A stretch of 28,245 nt of DNA, from positions 1 to 28,245 of the forward strand of contig JASLKI010000091.1 in NCBI GenBank assembly GCA_030747575.1, in the 5' to 3' direction. The stretch comes from Verrucomicrobiota bacterium (lineage in GTDB: Bacteria; Verrucomicrobiota; Verrucomicrobiia; Limisphaerales; UBA1096). Position numbers and translations under genes: made by a program. Below are positions 7,699 through 15,959 of the stretch, one piece after another; positions within the stretch are counted from its first letter, which is position 1; each line of letters begins with the position of its first letter. The notes under the pieces are model-generated. The model worked only from the letters and a program-made list of their open reading frames with translations, searched no databases and was not told the origin of the DNA.

Positions 7699-9086
7699 TG
7701 AACAGACGAACCGCGCTCAAGGGCCTGGGCGGCATCACAATCGGCCTGCCGCTGCTGGAGGAAATGACACTGGCCGCGAAAGCCAAGGCTGTGCCGGTGC
7801 GGGCGTTCAACGTGTTTTTCGGGCTCGGCGTGCCCGCCCCTCTGCAAACGGAGGGGTTCGAAGGCGTACTCGAGCCGCTCAAGCCACTCCGCGACAAGCT
7901 GCTCGTCATGCGCAAGGTGGATCAGGTTCGCTGCGATGTTAGCGGCATCAACGCCCACTACGACGGCGCGACCGGCTCGTTCACGGCCATGCCGGCCGGG
8001 GGCGAGGCCAAGGCCGGCGGCCCCTCCATTGACCAGGTCATTCGCAAAACTTTTTATCCCGACGGCATGCCGGTCGGAATGGTGCCGACGCTGATCGGCG
8101 GGACGTACTTTCGCCGGAGCCGCGTCGGGCGATACGTGCACAGCTATCACGCGGACGGCACCGTCGCGGGGACGATGCAGGAGAAGCCGCGCGACCTGTT
8201 TGACCGCGTGTTCGGCATGGTGTCCGTCGATGTCGGCGGGGATGCCCGCAAGCAGCGGCTCAAACGCAGCGTGCTCGACACCGTCGTGGGGCAGTACAAG
8301 TTTTACACCGGCGCCAATTCCCCGCTGGGTGCGGCGTCCAAGGCTCGCGTCACTGAGCACCTCGAGCGCATCCGCGAGTTCGAACAGCGCGCCTTCGAGA
8401 TGAAAAAGAAACTCCCCGGCGCACCGACGTTGCCGCCGCGCTCGAAACTTGCCCACGGCGGGCCGGCCGACCCGGGCGGCATGGGCATAGACATCACGCT
8501 CGAGGAACTCACAACCGAGTGGCGCCTGATGGCCGACCTGTACGCGCTGGCGGTTCAGATGGACCGTGTGCGGTTCGGCTCGCTGACGTTCCTCGCCGCC
8601 GGAGAGAGGATTCGTCTGAAGGGCGAATACGAATACGGCGGCCGAAAAGTTTTCCAGTTCGACGACGCAACCCAGCACAACGCCACCGCCGACAAGGGCT
8701 GTAGCCACGAGTGGTGGCACAAGTTCAACGAGAAGAAAAAGAACACCCAGCTCCGCGCCCATGCCCACATGAAGATGCGCGAGGTCGCCTATTTCCTGCA
8801 CCGGCTCGACGAGCAGAAGGAGGCCAACAGCCGGTCGATCCTTGAGAACTCGATGATCACCATTTCTACCGAGTCGGGCGACGGCCGGCACAACGACGTG
8901 AAGCGCGAACTCTCTGGCGTTTTCCACGCGATCACTGGTGCCAACGGCCGCTTCAAGTCCGGCATTGTGGACGTCGATGCAGAGGGGCTCGACGTGTACA
9001 ACACGATGCTCGGCGCGGTGGGTGCCAAGGGCCGCCTCGGCCCGACCAAGCGCGAGTCCCGTCACATCAGCTCCATCCTGGCCTAA
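7698..9086 (+). CDS. DUF1552 protein with Tat-like leader
   Basis: 462 residues matching the DUF1552 family that accompanies DUF1592 cytochromes in Planctomycetota and Verrucomicrobiota. The N-terminus NRRTALKGLGGITIGLPLLE resembles the twin-arginine leaders of this family. Recognisable stretches are FNVFFGLGVP, SIDQVIRK, ELTTEWRLMADLYALAVQMD, SHEWWHK and ITISTESGDGRHN. Biochemical function is unknown. The start ATG shares one base with the upstream stop (TGATG), and GAGG lies 7 nt before it, so translation is coupled to the cytochrome gene. The two products probably act together outside the cytoplasm. It converges with the glycosyltransferase, with 3 bp between the ends. Confidence 0.9.
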   Translation: MNRRTALKGLGGITIGLPLLEEMTLAAKAKAVPVRAFNVFFGLGVPAPLQTEGFEGVLEPLKPLRDKLLVMRKVDQVRCDVSGINAHYDGATGSFTAMPAGGEAKAGGPSIDQVIRKTFYPDGMPVGMVPTLIGGTYFRRSRVGRYVHSYHADGTVAGTMQEKPRDLFDRVFGMVSVDVGGDARKQRLKRSVLDTVVGQYKFYTGANSPLGAASKARVTEHLERIREFEQRAFEMKKKLPGAPTLPPRSKLAHGGPADPGGMGIDITLEELTTEWRLMADLYALAVQMDRVRFGSLTFLAAGERIRLKGEYEYGGRKVFQFDDATQHNATADKGCSHEWWHKFNEKKKNTQLRAHAHMKMREVAYFLHRLDEQKEANSRSILENSMITISTESGDGRHNDVKRELSGVFHAITGANGRFKSGIVDVDAEGLDVYNTMLGAVGAKGRLGPTKRESRHISSILA

Positions 9087-9089
9087 GTC

Positions 9090-10241
9090 TCAGGCCAGCA
9101 AACGCTTATAAAGCTCGTACTGCCGTTCGACAAGTTGGTCGACGGTGAATTCCTCCTCTACGAGTTTCCGACCGGCTTGCCCAAGCGCGGTTCGCAACGG
9201 CGCATCGTTGGCCAGCTTGGCCAAGCGTTCCTTCAGCTTGGCTAGGTCGCCCGGCTCGATGAGGTGGCCGGTTTTGCCGTCGAGACAGACTTCGCCCGCG
9301 CCGTCGCAGTCGAACGCCACGACCGGCTTGGCGGCGGCCATGGCCTGGGGCAGGGCGCGCGGCAGGCCTTCGCGGCGGGAGAGGTGCACGAGCGCGTCCA
9401 TCACACCGACGAGTGACGGGATTTCAGACGGCGGCACGAGGCCGGTGAAGATGAAGTTTTGGTCGCAGCCGATCTCTTTGGCCAAGCGCTCGAACCGTCC
9501 GCGCCACACGCCGTCGCCGACGAGCAGGAAGCGGATGTTCGGGATGCGCTTGACCAGGCGCGGCGCGATGGCGAACAGGTCGTCGTGCCCCTTCAACTCG
9601 AAGAGCCGGGCAATCTTGCCGACGACAAAGTCGCTCGGCGACAGGCCAAGCGACGCGCGTTTTGTGGGGGAATTTTCCGCATCGAGGAATGGTTGCAGGT
9701 CGAAGCCGCTTGGGATGCGCGTGTAGTCGTCCGCCTGGCTGATGCCTGCGGCGAGGTACTGGTCGCGCATCGCGTCGGCGACGGTGACGAAGTGGTCGGT
9801 CATTCGGCCGGCGAAACGCTCGGCACCGCAGAACAGGGCATTGGTCGCCCAACCCTGAAACGGGCCGAACGACGGGCCGTGGATCGAGTGGATGATCTTC
9901 GGCACGCCGACGCGCTTGGCTGCCAGGCGCCCGATGAAGCCGGCCTTCCCGCTGTGCGTGTGGACGATGTCCGGCCGAAACGACGCAAACGCGCGCTTGA
10001 GTTGCCGGTAGGCGAGCCAGTCGCTTAGCGGACGAACGGGCCGGATGAGATTTGGGACGCGGTGAAAGAGTCCGTCGATTTTTTGGACGAGTGGCTCGAG
10101 TGAGCCTTCCGGGCCGGTAGTGGGGCCGCAATAAAGCCGGATATTGACGCCCGGTTTTTCGTGCAGGCCGAGTACGGTGGAGGCGGTGTTTTCCTGCGCA
10201 CCGCCAACGATGAGGCGGGTGATGACATGCGCGACGCGCAT
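9090..10241 (-). CDS. GT4-family glycosyltransferase
   Basis: 383-residue GT-B fold enzyme transferring sugar from a nucleotide donor, probably in envelope or exopolysaccharide synthesis at the inner membrane. The N-terminal domain begins MRVAHVITRLIVGGAQENT (the GGAx acceptor-side glycine motif) and contains PDIVHTHSGKAGFIGR. The C-terminal donor domain has VVGKIARLFELKGHDDL, FLLVGDG and HLSRREGLPRALPQAMA. The usual E-x7-E motif is here E-x7-Q, a variant seen in other GT4 enzymes. It lies 3 nt downstream of the DUF2723-TPR gene, so the two are cotranscribed. The palindrome at 9215-9226 encodes RLAK. No Shine-Dalgarno is seen. Confidence 0.93.
   Translation of the reverse strand: MRVAHVITRLIVGGAQENTASTVLGLHEKPGVNIRLYCGPTTGPEGSLEPLVQKIDGLFHRVPNLIRPVRPLSDWLAYRQLKRAFASFRPDIVHTHSGKAGFIGRLAAKRVGVPKIIHSIHGPSFGPFQGWATNALFCGAERFAGRMTDHFVTVADAMRDQYLAAGISQADDYTRIPSGFDLQPFLDAENSPTKRASLGLSPSDFVVGKIARLFELKGHDDLFAIAPRLVKRIPNIRFLLVGDGVWRGRFERLAKEIGCDQNFIFTGLVPPSEIPSLVGVMDALVHLSRREGLPRALPQAMAAAKPVVAFDCDGAGEVCLDGKTGHLIEPGDLAKLKERLAKLANDAPLRTALGQAGRKLVEEEFTVDQLVERQYELYKRLLA
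9215..9226. repeat. Iterated palindrome GCTTGGCCAAGC (copy 3)
   Basis: Exact 12-mer in the GT4 gene, read on the minus strand as RLAK. A one-mismatch copy, GCTTGCCCAAGC, lies 40 bp away at 9175-9186. Confidence 0.85.
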
Positions 10242-10244
10242 GGG

Positions 10245-13200
10245 TTACTCTGTGCTACCCGGCAGCTGTTTCATCCGGGTTCGAATACGTTTCAGTTCCT
10301 CCGCCGGGACGGACTCGGGATCAACGTATTTCAAAAACAGGGCGTAGTTTGTCAACTCTTCGCCATTCTGGTTTTGCTCCTTTGCGATATGGGCGAGGCG
10401 GTGGTAGCTACGTGGGTCGTTGGGAGCGAATGACTGAAGCGTGGAAAAGTCCTCTTTGGCCAGATCGTATTGCTTGAGGGCCATGTGTGACTCGGCGCGG
10501 TTGAGCAGGATCTCCTGATGGTTGGGGTTGTCATCAAGCAGGCTGTCGAGAAGGGTGACGGCTTTCTCGTGCTGACTCTTCGCCATGTAAATGGTGGCTT
10601 TCTGGAATTTGAAATTGTCAGCGTCGGTCTGTTTGATGGCGTCATTGATGTATTTCAGTGCCGATTCGAAGTCGCCCTTTTCGGTGTAGGTTGCGGCGAT
10701 CATTGAAATCAAGTTGGATTTATCCTGCAAATTGGCCAACTCCAATGCCGACTGATACACCGCAACTGCTTTGTCGTATTGTTCCAGTTTGGAAAGCAAC
10801 TGTCCCTTGTCCGTCAGGGTGTTCAAATCGTTAGGATTATCCTTGAGCCAAGTATTCAGCAGTCCCAGGGCTTTCGCGTTTTGGTCGTGATCGAGATGAA
10901 ACGCCAGCATGGTGTGAAGGCCCCCGAGGGAGTTCATGTGGGGCTTTAATTGTTCGAGTAGATATTTTTCGACTTCAATCGGGCCGGAACTAACCAGCAA
11001 CAAACCCGCCTTGAGGCGTATCAGCTTAATCTGTTGTTTGGGGGTAAATGGGTTAGCGTTGTGCATTATCGCGAGACGCTCAATGAAGAGTTGCGCCTTT
11101 TCGGGAAGCTCGTAGGACACAAACATATCCGCGATGTAAAAGACGGGATCGGGTAATGTCTTGGCGAGTTCGGCGGCCCGCGTCAGTTCGTGGTAGGCCT
11201 GGCGAATCTGGGTTTTTCGCGCGAAGTTTTGGCCAAGCTGAAAGCAGGCCTGTGTCAGGTTGAACGGGCCGTACGTCTTCAGGGTGCTGTCGATCCGAGA
11301 TAGGGCCAGAAGCTCGTCATTACCCATCAGTCGATCCAGTTCCTCGTCAAATTCGTAGTCGGACTTGGGGTTGGCCCGGCGCAGGTTGGCCTGGGCCACC
11401 ACGTTCCCTTTCGAGCTTCCCCGATAGATTTTGCAGGCGGCGAGGAAGAGTTTCTGGGCGGCTTCCGATTGGTTGTTGCGGATGAGATCCACTCCCCGCT
11501 GGTTCAAGTTCCGGGAGAGCCAACCCATGATAATCAGTGAGTCGAGAAACTGGTTTTTCCGGAGTTGTTCGCTTTCCTTGGCGAAGGAAAAATCCTTTGC
11601 ATCGAACTTTTTATCGATGGCTTCAGCGAGGGTTAGGCTTTCAGTCACCTGGTCTGTTGTCAGTGCTGGCTTGTCCAGTGAATCGCCTCCAGAGGGGTAG
11701 GGGAGCAAGCGGAAAACCCCCTTGTCGGGTTTCAGGTAAAACTGCTCAAAGTAATATCCAAAGCTTGGGTGAAGGTAGTAAATCGGCGTTTTTTCGCTGA
11801 CAGCGTTAAGCATATTGAGGATCTGCAAGTCATCAATACGTTTGGCATCGAGCACCTCTTTGGGTGGGGCTGGCCAATGGGTATTACTGCGCTTGGCCAA
11901 GCGTACTTGATAGTCGGGTGATGCCAATCGGTGAGTCTGGATTAGCATGGCCTGCTCGCGCGATTTTGACCGGGCCAACTCCGCCTGAAGAAGCTGGCTT
12001 TGCGGGCTCATGTCGTTATCTGCAAACAGGATGATCTTACCGTTGGGCAGACTGTCAGCCAGCCATTTTGCGTAGGTGCCGGTGACGTCGTTTTTGTTGT
12101 TGGCAAGGATGGTTCCCGCATTCCGCCAAGCCAACAACCCGATGACCACCACGGCGGCGCCTTGCAACCCGATGTGCAGGCCACGGTTCAGGGCCTTGCT
12201 CAACTCAGAGGGTTTCTGCCATTTCCGGATTTCCTCCTTCCCCGACAACAACAACAGGTATCCCAAAAAATAACCGGTGCTCAGCGCGCCCAGATAGTAG
12301 AATGTCAGGAACGGAGCGCCGATGCCGGTGATCTGCGGCAGATTGACCAGTTTGCGCGGGCTGACCACGTGGTCGAACGCCACGTAAATGCAAACTGCCA
12401 GGAACAGAAAATGCACCAATCGCAGGAGGGCGGTCGTGATTGCGGAGGCCGCGGCGTTGGTGTCGCCGAAGCTCGCCGGCCAGCGAATGCTCACCAGTAA
12501 CAGCGGCACGATCGCGGTGGAAGCCATCACCAACACCATCAACCGCTGGCTGAACAGGCTGCTGAGGAACGATTTCTGCAACCCAAGGTTTGCCATCAAC
12601 ACGTCCAGAAAATTTTCCCCACTGCCGGAGAGCACGGCGGCCACCGGAAGCAACAGGTAAAGCGACAAGCCGGCCAGGGCGTTCCGCGCGAGCTTCAGCG
12701 GTAGGCCCTCTTGGAACAACTGCATGCGGGCCGTCCAGAGCAGCGCGACACAAAAGAGCGGCAGGAATCCCACCATGCCCCAGTTGTTCGTGATACCCAT
12801 CGCGTACACGAGCACGGCTCGGCTCAGCCATCGGGTCTTGTGGTTGATCCGGTATTCGAGCAGACACAGGATGACGAAGGCGAACAACAACACGTTGAGC
12901 ATTTCGCCGGTGCCGGCTGTGGCGTGTTGCCAGAAACTAAGTTGCAGCCCGCACACCATCGCCGCGAAAAGCGCGGGCACCCAGTTGCTCTGCAGGCTCA
13001 GCAGCGAGTGGGCGCTCTGTTCACGCTGCCGTTGCTCCTTTGTGCGGTCATGCGGGAGAAGCGCCACTGAGCGCACGAGCATCGCCAGTGTCAACGCCCC
13101 GAATACTGCGGCGAGGACATTCATCGCCGTTGGCATCATCGAGACCGGCAGCATCCGCAGCGGCAGCGTGAGCAAATACAGCAGCGGAGCCTCGGACTGC

Positions 13201-13361
13201 GACAGGTCGTTCCACCCCCCGACATCCGACACGGCGGGCAGGCTCGCAAAACTGATCCACGAGTGCAGCGTGGCGAGGTACAGCACCACGGAACCCAGGG
13301 CGACGGCCCAGGGAAGGCGGGTTACGGCGAATGACTTCAGCGGGTTGCTATTGTCTGTCAT
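10245..13361 (-). CDS. DUF2723-like multi-pass membrane protein with C-terminal TPR repeats
   Basis: About 1040 residues. The first 420 or so hold around ten hydrophobic segments. The opening resembles DUF2723/TMEM260-type glycosyltransferases: a TM helix, an extracytoplasmic loop rich in Asp/Glu/Trp (SDVGGWNDLSQSE), then APLLYLLTLPLRMLP and AMNVLAAVFGALTLAML. A soluble middle region follows (about 420-650). The last 400 residues are tandem TPRs, for example DKGQLLSKLEQYDKAVAVYQ, YTEKGDFESALKYINDAI and NRAESHMALKQYDLAKEDF. TMEM260 relatives transfer mannose to proteins; the activity here is inferred. ATG 13361 (MTDNSNPLK) is preferred; ATG 13400 is possible. The next gene, GT4, starts 3 nt after its stop. 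The palindrome at 11890 adds VRLAKRS. Confidence 0.8.
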   Translation of the reverse strand: MTDNSNPLKSFAVTRLPWAVALGSVVLYLATLHSWISFASLPAVSDVGGWNDLSQSEAPLLYLLTLPLRMLPVSMMPTAMNVLAAVFGALTLAMLVRSVALLPHDRTKEQRQREQSAHSLLSLQSNWVPALFAAMVCGLQLSFWQHATAGTGEMLNVLLFAFVILCLLEYRINHKTRWLSRAVLVYAMGITNNWGMVGFLPLFCVALLWTARMQLFQEGLPLKLARNALAGLSLYLLLPVAAVLSGSGENFLDVLMANLGLQKSFLSSLFSQRLMVLVMASTAIVPLLLVSIRWPASFGDTNAAASAITTALLRLVHFLFLAVCIYVAFDHVVSPRKLVNLPQITGIGAPFLTFYYLGALSTGYFLGYLLLLSGKEEIRKWQKPSELSKALNRGLHIGLQGAAVVVIGLLAWRNAGTILANNKNDVTGTYAKWLADSLPNGKIILFADNDMSPQSQLLQAELARSKSREQAMLIQTHRLASPDYQVRLAKRSNTHWPAPPKEVLDAKRIDDLQILNMLNAVSEKTPIYYLHPSFGYYFEQFYLKPDKGVFRLLPYPSGGDSLDKPALTTDQVTESLTLAEAIDKKFDAKDFSFAKESEQLRKNQFLDSLIIMGWLSRNLNQRGVDLIRNNQSEAAQKLFLAACKIYRGSSKGNVVAQANLRRANPKSDYEFDEELDRLMGNDELLALSRIDSTLKTYGPFNLTQACFQLGQNFARKTQIRQAYHELTRAAELAKTLPDPVFYIADMFVSYELPEKAQLFIERLAIMHNANPFTPKQQIKLIRLKAGLLLVSSGPIEVEKYLLEQLKPHMNSLGGLHTMLAFHLDHDQNAKALGLLNTWLKDNPNDLNTLTDKGQLLSKLEQYDKAVAVYQSALELANLQDKSNLISMIAATYTEKGDFESALKYINDAIKQTDADNFKFQKATIYMAKSQHEKAVTLLDSLLDDNPNHQEILLNRAESHMALKQYDLAKEDFSTLQSFAPNDPRSYHRLAHIAKEQNQNGEELTNYALFLKYVDPESVPAEELKRIRTRMKQLPGSTE
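11890..11903. repeat. Iterated palindrome CGCTTGGCCAAGCG (copy 4)
   Basis: Full 14-bp palindrome in the soluble middle part of the DUF2723-TPR gene, read as Arg-Leu-Ala-Lys-Arg. It is the second of two copies with complete 14-bp symmetry. Confidence 0.85.
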
Positions 13362-13446
13362 TGACTCGGTTGCGGCGACAGTTGAAACCAACCCGCCCAT
13401 CCATTGCAAGACAGGTTTTGGTAGGAGGGTGCTCTGTGGTCGCGGT

Positions 13447-14676
13447 TCACGTGCTGGTGTTCAACCGCAGGTCGGTCACGCATTCGACGTGCTGGGTATG
13501 GGGAAACATGTCCAGCGGCACGACCTGCTCCAACCGATAGACCCCATTGGCGCAGAGAGCGTTCAAATCCCGGGCCAGCGTCGCCGGGTGGCACGATACG
13601 TAAATGATCTGCACCGGCCGGCTCTGGCGCAATTGCTCGAGCGCCGCCAGGACGCAGCCTTTACGCGGCGGATCGAGGATAACAGTGGTTTTTCCGGCCT
13701 CGAACTTGGCCAGGAGCTTGGGCAGCAGATGCTCGGTGCGGCCTTCGATGAACTCGCCGTTGTCACCTCCGAACTTGGTGGCGTTTTCGCGGGCGGCGAG
13801 GATGGATCGATGGTCGTATTCCACGCCGACGTAGCGCTTGGCCAAGCTGGCCAGTTCGATCCCCAAAAACCCGACGCCGCAGTACGTGTCGATGAGGTAC
13901 TCCGAGCCGCTTGCCTGGAAAATTTTTCGCACCACTTCAATCATACGCGGCAGCATGAAGTAGTTCGTCTGAAAAAAGGAATGATCCGGCACGACCCAGT
14001 CATCGGGCACCACGCGCAGGTTCACTTTCACGCCGCCCTTGTTCGGCGGGTTGTCGCGGACCTCGGGGATCTGCGCGTTCAACGCCGGCTCGGCGATTTT
14101 GCATTCATCGATCTCGACGACCCAGTGGGAGCTGCGTTTGCGGAAGCCGATCAGCAGCTTCTTCGCCTTGCCGTTCCACTGGCTGCGGATGAGGATGCGG
14201 TTCCGGTAGTTGTACGGTTTCGGGCAGGCAACGACCGGCGCGACTCTGTCCCCGGTAAAACCGCCGATGCGCTCGAACAGTGCGACGATCTGTTTCTGCT
14301 TCATCGCCAACTGCGCCTCGTACGCCATGTGCTGGTACTGGCAGCCGCCGCAGTCACCAAAATAGCTGCACTCCGGTTCGACGCGGCTTTCCGCCGGCTC
14401 GACAACTTTGACGAGGTCGGCGCGCGCGAAACTTTTCTTCACCTCGGTGATCTCGGCCTCGACCGTCTCGCCCTCGATCACCAGCGGCACGAACACGACA
14501 AACCCATCCACGCGCCCAACGCCTTCGCCGCCGAAGGCCACATCGTCGATGCGCACCGTGATCCGTTGGCCGACCTCCGGCCGGGTGATTTCCTCTTTAG
14601 CGGTTGTGGTTGCAGCGTCGCTCAAAACAGTGTTGCGCTTGGCCAAGCCCCCGGGGAAAGGCCAAGGCCGGGGCAC
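13447..14676 (-). CDS. TRAM-domain 23S rRNA/tRNA (uracil-5-)-methyltransferase (RlmD/TrmA family)
   Basis: 409-residue SAM-dependent RNA m5U methyltransferase. A TRAM domain (about 34-92, ITVRIDDVAFGGEGVGRVDG) binds RNA. An Fe-S cluster is supported by Cys103, Cys109, Cys112 (CSYFGDCGGC) and Cys192 (EIDECKI), as in RumA/RlmD. The methylase core shows FFQTNYF, LIDTYCGVGFLGIELA (SAM motif I), ILDPPRKGC, the nucleophile Cys362 in YVSCHPATLARD, and the terminal MFPHTQHVECV. Which uridine is modified cannot be told from sequence. The GTG start at 14676 is the first in frame. The first 20 residues are poorly conserved, so a TTG farther in (LSDAATT) is also possible. The palindrome at 13836 encodes SLAKR. 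Confidence 0.92.
   Translation of the reverse strand: MPRPWPFPGGLAKRNTVLSDAATTTAKEEITRPEVGQRITVRIDDVAFGGEGVGRVDGFVVFVPLVIEGETVEAEITEVKKSFARADLVKVVEPAESRVEPECSYFGDCGGCQYQHMAYEAQLAMKQKQIVALFERIGGFTGDRVAPVVACPKPYNYRNRILIRSQWNGKAKKLLIGFRKRSSHWVVEIDECKIAEPALNAQIPEVRDNPPNKGGVKVNLRVVPDDWVVPDHSFFQTNYFMLPRMIEVVRKIFQASGSEYLIDTYCGVGFLGIELASLAKRYVGVEYDHRSILAARENATKFGGDNGEFIEGRTEHLLPKLLAKFEAGKTTVILDPPRKGCVLAALEQLRQSRPVQIIYVSCHPATLARDLNALCANGVYRLEQVVPLDMFPHTQHVECVTDLRLNTST
13836..13847. repeat. Iterated palindrome GCTTGGCCAAGC (copy 5)
   Basis: Exact 12-mer inside the methyltransferase SAM domain, read on the minus strand as SLAKR, immediately followed on the plus strand by a second TGGCCA core (CTGGCCAG). 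Confidence 0.85.
14637..14648. repeat. Iterated palindrome GCTTGGCCAAGC (copy 6)
   Basis: Exact 12-mer at the extreme 5' end of the methyltransferase frame (GLAKR). If translation starts at the later TTG, this copy is untranslated leader. Confidence 0.85.
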
Positions 14677-14724
14677 GTTACCCGCACCGCCGGCCTTGCG
14701 AAAGGCTGTTGTGAAAAAAGCGAC

Positions 14725-15777
14725 CTACTTTTTGTGGTGCTGCTCGTAGTGCTGGCGCAGCAGGTCGTCGCCGAAGTCATGCTTCAAGTCGCGTGAAACA
14801 CAGTGGACGTGGTTGGCGTCGTTCTGCGTGTTGTCGTACTCGATCAGGAAGTCTGGCGCCTGGATGCGGTAGTAGTGCCCCTGCCGTGGCTCGAGAGATC
14901 CGGCCCACGCAAAGTGAATCTTGCTGAGGCTCACCCCCTCGAAATGCCTGACCCCCTCGTTGGCCAGGTCGGGGCGGTAGTTGTGTAGGTACTCCCCGAT
15001 GAGTTGCAGAAGATGGTCGGCCTGTTTTTTGTTCATCTCCGACGCGGCCAAGCCAAGCGGCTCGAGTCGCCTCGCCTTGCGGTCGGCCTTCGTGATGACG
15101 TCCGACGGGGCTTTCGCGGCGATGATCGCGATTTTGCGCTGCTCTGCATTCAGCGACTTGGCCAGTGCGCGGGCGGTGTTTTCCTCCACGGCAAGCACCT
15201 GAAACCCCTTGCGCGGGCCGTCGAGAATCGTTCCCGGGTTCGTGCCGAAAAAGGCGGGCGTCAAACCGCCGACGTGCCCATCGACCACGGTGAAGCTCAG
15301 CGACAAGTGGTGCCCCTCAAACCGCCAGCTCCAAGTGCCCTCCACGCTTGGCTTGCCGAAGATACTGACGAAGTACCACTTCGGGTCGCGGGCAAAACGG
15401 CCGTTCGGGTTGGCGTCGTGCAGCACCTGCTCGAGGCTCATGATCTGTGCGGTTTTCTGCACGCCGCGAGCGCTCATCACCGAGGCCAACAGCGCATAAG
15501 CCATGTGCTGCTGCGCCTGCGTCATCTCTCGAAACGACAGCCCGTGGCGCGGGTGCATCTCGGTCGGGACAAAGTGCCAGCGGGTGCGGTCGGCATCGTC
15601 GAGCTTGAACGTCGCCTTGGCCTTCTGTTCTGGCTTGAGCGTCGCGAGGAAGGCATTGGCCGCGTTCGCCATATCCGCCGCAGCGGCCTGATCTGCTGCG
15701 CCTTGGTTTGGATGGGCGACGGCGCTGGCCGAGAACGCCAGCGTCAGTCCAAAAGCGATTGATCTAAAAATGTGCAT
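14725..15777 (-). CDS. Secreted DUF3500 family protein
   Basis: 350-residue exported protein of the DUF3500 family, whose function is unknown. A signal peptide is clear from ATG 15777: MHIFRSIAFGLTLAFSASAVA, cleaved before HPNQG. ATG 15786 would add MHS. Conserved stretches include RTRWHFVPTEMHPRHGLSFREM, WSWRFEGHHLSLSFTVVDG, TPAFFGTNPG and, near the C-terminus, HFAWAGSLEPRQGHYYRIQAPDFLIEYDNTQNDANHVH. The abundance of His and Asp there suggests metal or haem binding, which is inference. It is divergent from the ROK kinase across a 180-bp gap holding an inverted repeat. The methyltransferase start lies 48 bp downstream on the same strand. Confidence 0.88.
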   Translation of the reverse strand: MHIFRSIAFGLTLAFSASAVAHPNQGAADQAAAADMANAANAFLATLKPEQKAKATFKLDDADRTRWHFVPTEMHPRHGLSFREMTQAQQHMAYALLASVMSARGVQKTAQIMSLEQVLHDANPNGRFARDPKWYFVSIFGKPSVEGTWSWRFEGHHLSLSFTVVDGHVGGLTPAFFGTNPGTILDGPRKGFQVLAVEENTARALAKSLNAEQRKIAIIAAKAPSDVITKADRKARRLEPLGLAASEMNKKQADHLLQLIGEYLHNYRPDLANEGVRHFEGVSLSKIHFAWAGSLEPRQGHYYRIQAPDFLIEYDNTQNDANHVHCVSRDLKHDFGDDLLRQHYEQHHKK

Positions 15778-15830
15778 GGAGTGCATGCGCCGCAGTCGAA
15801 GCCATCCGGCGAGAAATGGCAATGCCAAAA

Positions 15831-15926
15831 AGTTTCAAATTTTCAGTTTTAACTAACGGCCTGCTTGGCCAAGCCGCAAGCCCAAGGGGGCAGCACACTA
15901 TTTCCCCGAACTGAAAACTTGAAACT
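15831..15926. repeat. 18-bp inverted repeat pair around an iterated palindrome
   Basis: AGTTTCAAATTTTCAGTT (15831-15848) and AACTGAAAACTTGAAACT (15909-15926) are inverted copies matching at 17 of 18 positions, separated by 60 bp. The GCTTGGCCAAGC palindrome (15863-15874) lies between them. It sits between divergent genes. It could be a small non-autonomous element, a transcribed hairpin, or a shared regulatory region; each arm gives an outward TTGAAA. Confidence 0.75.
15863..15874. repeat. Iterated palindrome GCTTGGCCAAGC (copy 7, intergenic)
   Basis: Exact 12-mer in the DUF3500/ROK intergenic gap. It is the clearest non-coding copy, so the motif does not depend on encoding Leu-Ala-Lys. Confidence 0.85.
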
Positions 15927-15959
15927 CCCTGACTTTTTAACAATAAATCCCTCGGTATC

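Noticed and set aside
7629..9065. 478-codon minus-strand frame opposite DUF1552
   Set aside because: Low-information product rich in Ala/Val/His/Arg; the sense strand has a clear family match and a coupled start.
12724..14796. 690-codon plus-strand open frame opposite the methyltransferase and the DUF2723 gene
   Set aside because: No family motifs; it runs antisense across two well-supported genes and the gap between them.
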